A stretch of DNA of 6,634 bases. Origin: an uncultured Bacilli bacterium. GTDB taxonomy: Bacteria > Bacillota_I > Bacilli_A > RF39 > UBA660. The notes beneath the pieces were generated by a model that did no database searches, was not told where the DNA came from, and saw only the letters and a list, made by a program, of their open reading frames with translations. The DNA is taken from NCBI GenBank assembly GCA_944358565.1, contig CALVRK010000059.1:1-6634 (forward strand). The letters are read 5' to 3'. Shown in pieces: positions 5,793 through 6,634 of this stretch (the stretch's first letter is position 1; each line of letters begins with the position of its first letter). The translations under genes were made by a program, and so were the position numbers.

Positions 5793-6537
5793 CATATCCA
5801 ACACATTTTTTAAACAAAGTAATATCAATCTTATTATATAAAATATCAAACACTTTTGGTGATATAATTTTTCTAGACAAAATAGGTAGTACTAACATTA
5901 AAATATAGAGTATTACAAAAAACAATATACCTTGAATAATTACCAAATCAGTAAGTGATTCAAAGAAACCTTTTGTCATAATTGTACCAATAACAATTAA
6001 TAAAAGTAAACCTAAGATAGGTGCTAATAAACTAAAGGTCATCATTATTAAATAACTGCAAAAATTTGATATAATAGCCAAAGAAATTAATAATGTTTTA
6101 ATTATAAAACAAAACATAGTTTCTAAACTAACCCCAATAATTGCTAAAAGTTTTCTAAAATTAGAATCGCTACTAAATTTTAAATATTCTTTAAAATATT
6201 CCCATTTAGTAACCTTCCTAGCTTCTTCATAAACTGTATGAGTAGTATAATCATAATTAGTATAAGAATCTTCATTACTTTTTTGACTGCGATTAAATTT
6301 ATTATAATTATCATTCACTTCTTTTTTCAAACTTAAATCATAAGCATTTCTTTTATCATCGTCTAGAAGGGTTTCTTTTGCTTCATTTAATTTAATAGAC
6401 ATCTCGGGAGCTTCTTTCGATTTATTAATATCAGGATGCCATTTTTTCATCTGAGTTTTATAAGCCTTTTTAATCTCCTCTTTAGTTGCTGTCTCACTAA
6501 TTCCCAAAAGTTCATAATAATTAAGTGCACTGTTCAT
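5779..6537 (-). CDS. Membrane-bound J-domain (DnaJ-like) protein
   Basis: A 252-aa protein beginning with a clear J domain: YYELLGISETATKEEIKKAY (7-26), the HPD tripeptide at 34-36 that stimulates DnaK ATPase, and LNEAKETLLDDDKRNAYD (50-67). There is no Gly/Phe region, zinc finger or DnaJ C-terminal domain, so it is not DnaJ itself but a type III J protein. A polar Asn/Ser/Tyr-rich linker (about 70-105) leads to a hydrophobic C-terminal half with segments at about 129-158, 160-188 and 196-220, probably three or four membrane spans, and a short charged tail ending KKCVGYGKNA. By inference it would recruit DnaK to the inner face of the membrane or to a membrane client; the client is unknown. 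ATG 6537 is supported by AAAGGA (6546-6551) and a promoter upstream. It converges on ackA with 2 nt between stops. Confidence 0.88.
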   Translation of the reverse strand: MNSALNYYELLGISETATKEEIKKAYKTQMKKWHPDINKSKEAPEMSIKLNEAKETLLDDDKRNAYDLSLKKEVNDNYNKFNRSQKSNEDSYTNYDYTTHTVYEEARKVTKWEYFKEYLKFSSDSNFRKLLAIIGVSLETMFCFIIKTLLISLAIISNFCSYLIMMTFSLLAPILGLLLLIVIGTIMTKGFFESLTDLVIIQGILFFVILYILMLVLPILSRKIISPKVFDILYNKIDITLFKKCVGYGKNA

Positions 6538-6545
6538 AATATCAG

Positions 6546-6551
6546 TCCTTT
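6546..6551 (-). promoter_or_regulatory. Ribosome binding site of the J-domain gene
   Basis: On the minus strand AAAGGA lies 8 nt before the ATG at 6537-6535, supporting that start; the J domain begins only a few residues later. Confidence 0.75.
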
Positions 6552-6561
6552 ACAAGGAATA

Positions 6562-6590
6562 ATTATATATGAAATTAAATTATTTGTAAA
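6562..6590 (-). promoter_or_regulatory. Sigma-A-type promoter of the J-domain gene
   Basis: Read on the minus strand: -35 TTTACA (6590-6585, 5 of 6 to TTGACA), a 17-bp spacer, and -10 TATAAT (6567-6562, perfect). Predicted initiation is near 6555, leaving a short leader that includes the RBS. This is the only promoter in the window with both hexamers good. Confidence 0.8.
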
Positions 6591-6605
6591 ATTATCCAAG
6601 TTATA

Positions 6606-6633
6606 TTAATACATGAATAATATATGATATAAT
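6606..6633 (+). promoter_or_regulatory. Extended -10 promoter for a gene beyond the right edge
   Basis: TATAAT at 6628-6633 with TG at 6625-6626 forms an extended -10. TTAATA (6606-6611) is a possible -35 with a 16-bp spacer. It points rightward out of the window, back to back with the J-domain promoter. Its gene is not visible here. Confidence 0.6.
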
Positions 6634-6634
6634 G

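Noticed and set aside
5857..6075. TGATATAAT-like boxes on the + strand at about 5860 and 6067
   Set aside because: They lie inside the minus-strand J-domain gene with no plus-strand gene following; expected by chance in AT-rich sequence.
6602..6624. Inverted repeat TATATTA / TAATATA between the -35 and -10 of the right-edge promoter, as a possible operator
   Set aside because: Arms are pure A/T and short; such repeats are common by chance in this composition and no regulator is in view.
6561..6630. Near-repeat AATTATATATGAAAT / AATAATATATGATAT in the divergent intergenic region
   Set aside because: 13 of 15 match but the composition is almost pure A/T, so chance similarity is likely; only the promoter-linked block shared with 3650-3666 was kept.

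Overview
This is a strongly AT-rich, tightly packed stretch of chromosome from a low-GC Firmicutes-type bacterium. FtsY followed by YlxM is a Bacillota/Mycoplasmatota arrangement, and the Shine-Dalgarno sites are canonical (AGGAGG-like). Trp is encoded by TGG throughout, no open frame contains an internal TGA, and two genes end in TGA. This means the standard bacterial code (table 11) is used, not the Mycoplasma code. An uncultured Erysipelotrichia/RF39/Acholeplasma-like lineage would fit, but the sequence alone does not settle this.

Layout: (1) 38-3507, + strand, looks like one operon: ftsY (SRP receptor), ylxM (SRP-associated helix-turn-helix protein), a HerA-like hexameric DNA-translocase ATPase, and a small single-span membrane protein. 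Spacing is tight: 1-nt TAATG overlaps at two of the three junctions. It ends in a rho-independent terminator that lies partly inside the last codons of the small gene. (2) 3535-3609, a tRNA-Arg(CCG) gene with its own extended -10 promoter, whose spacer and likely -35 lie inside the preceding terminator hairpin. (3) 3699-5776, a folD-ackA operon: a one-carbon folate enzyme overlapping acetate kinase by ATGA, with its own extended -10 promoter. (4) 5779-6537, - strand, a J-domain protein with a hydrophobic, membrane-spanning C-terminal half, converging on ackA; a symmetric hairpin serves both genes and contains both stop codons. (5) 6538-6634, a divergent intergenic region with a good minus-strand promoter for the J-domain gene and a plus-strand extended -10 promoter at the edge of the window.

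Functionally the window is mostly housekeeping: membrane protein targeting, tRNA, one-carbon metabolism and substrate-level ATP production via acetyl phosphate. The parts that are not textbook are the HerA-like ATPase plus membrane-anchored partner sitting where ffh would be expected after ylxM, and the membrane-bound J-domain protein. I see no mobile element, CRISPR array, toxin-antitoxin pair or prophage.
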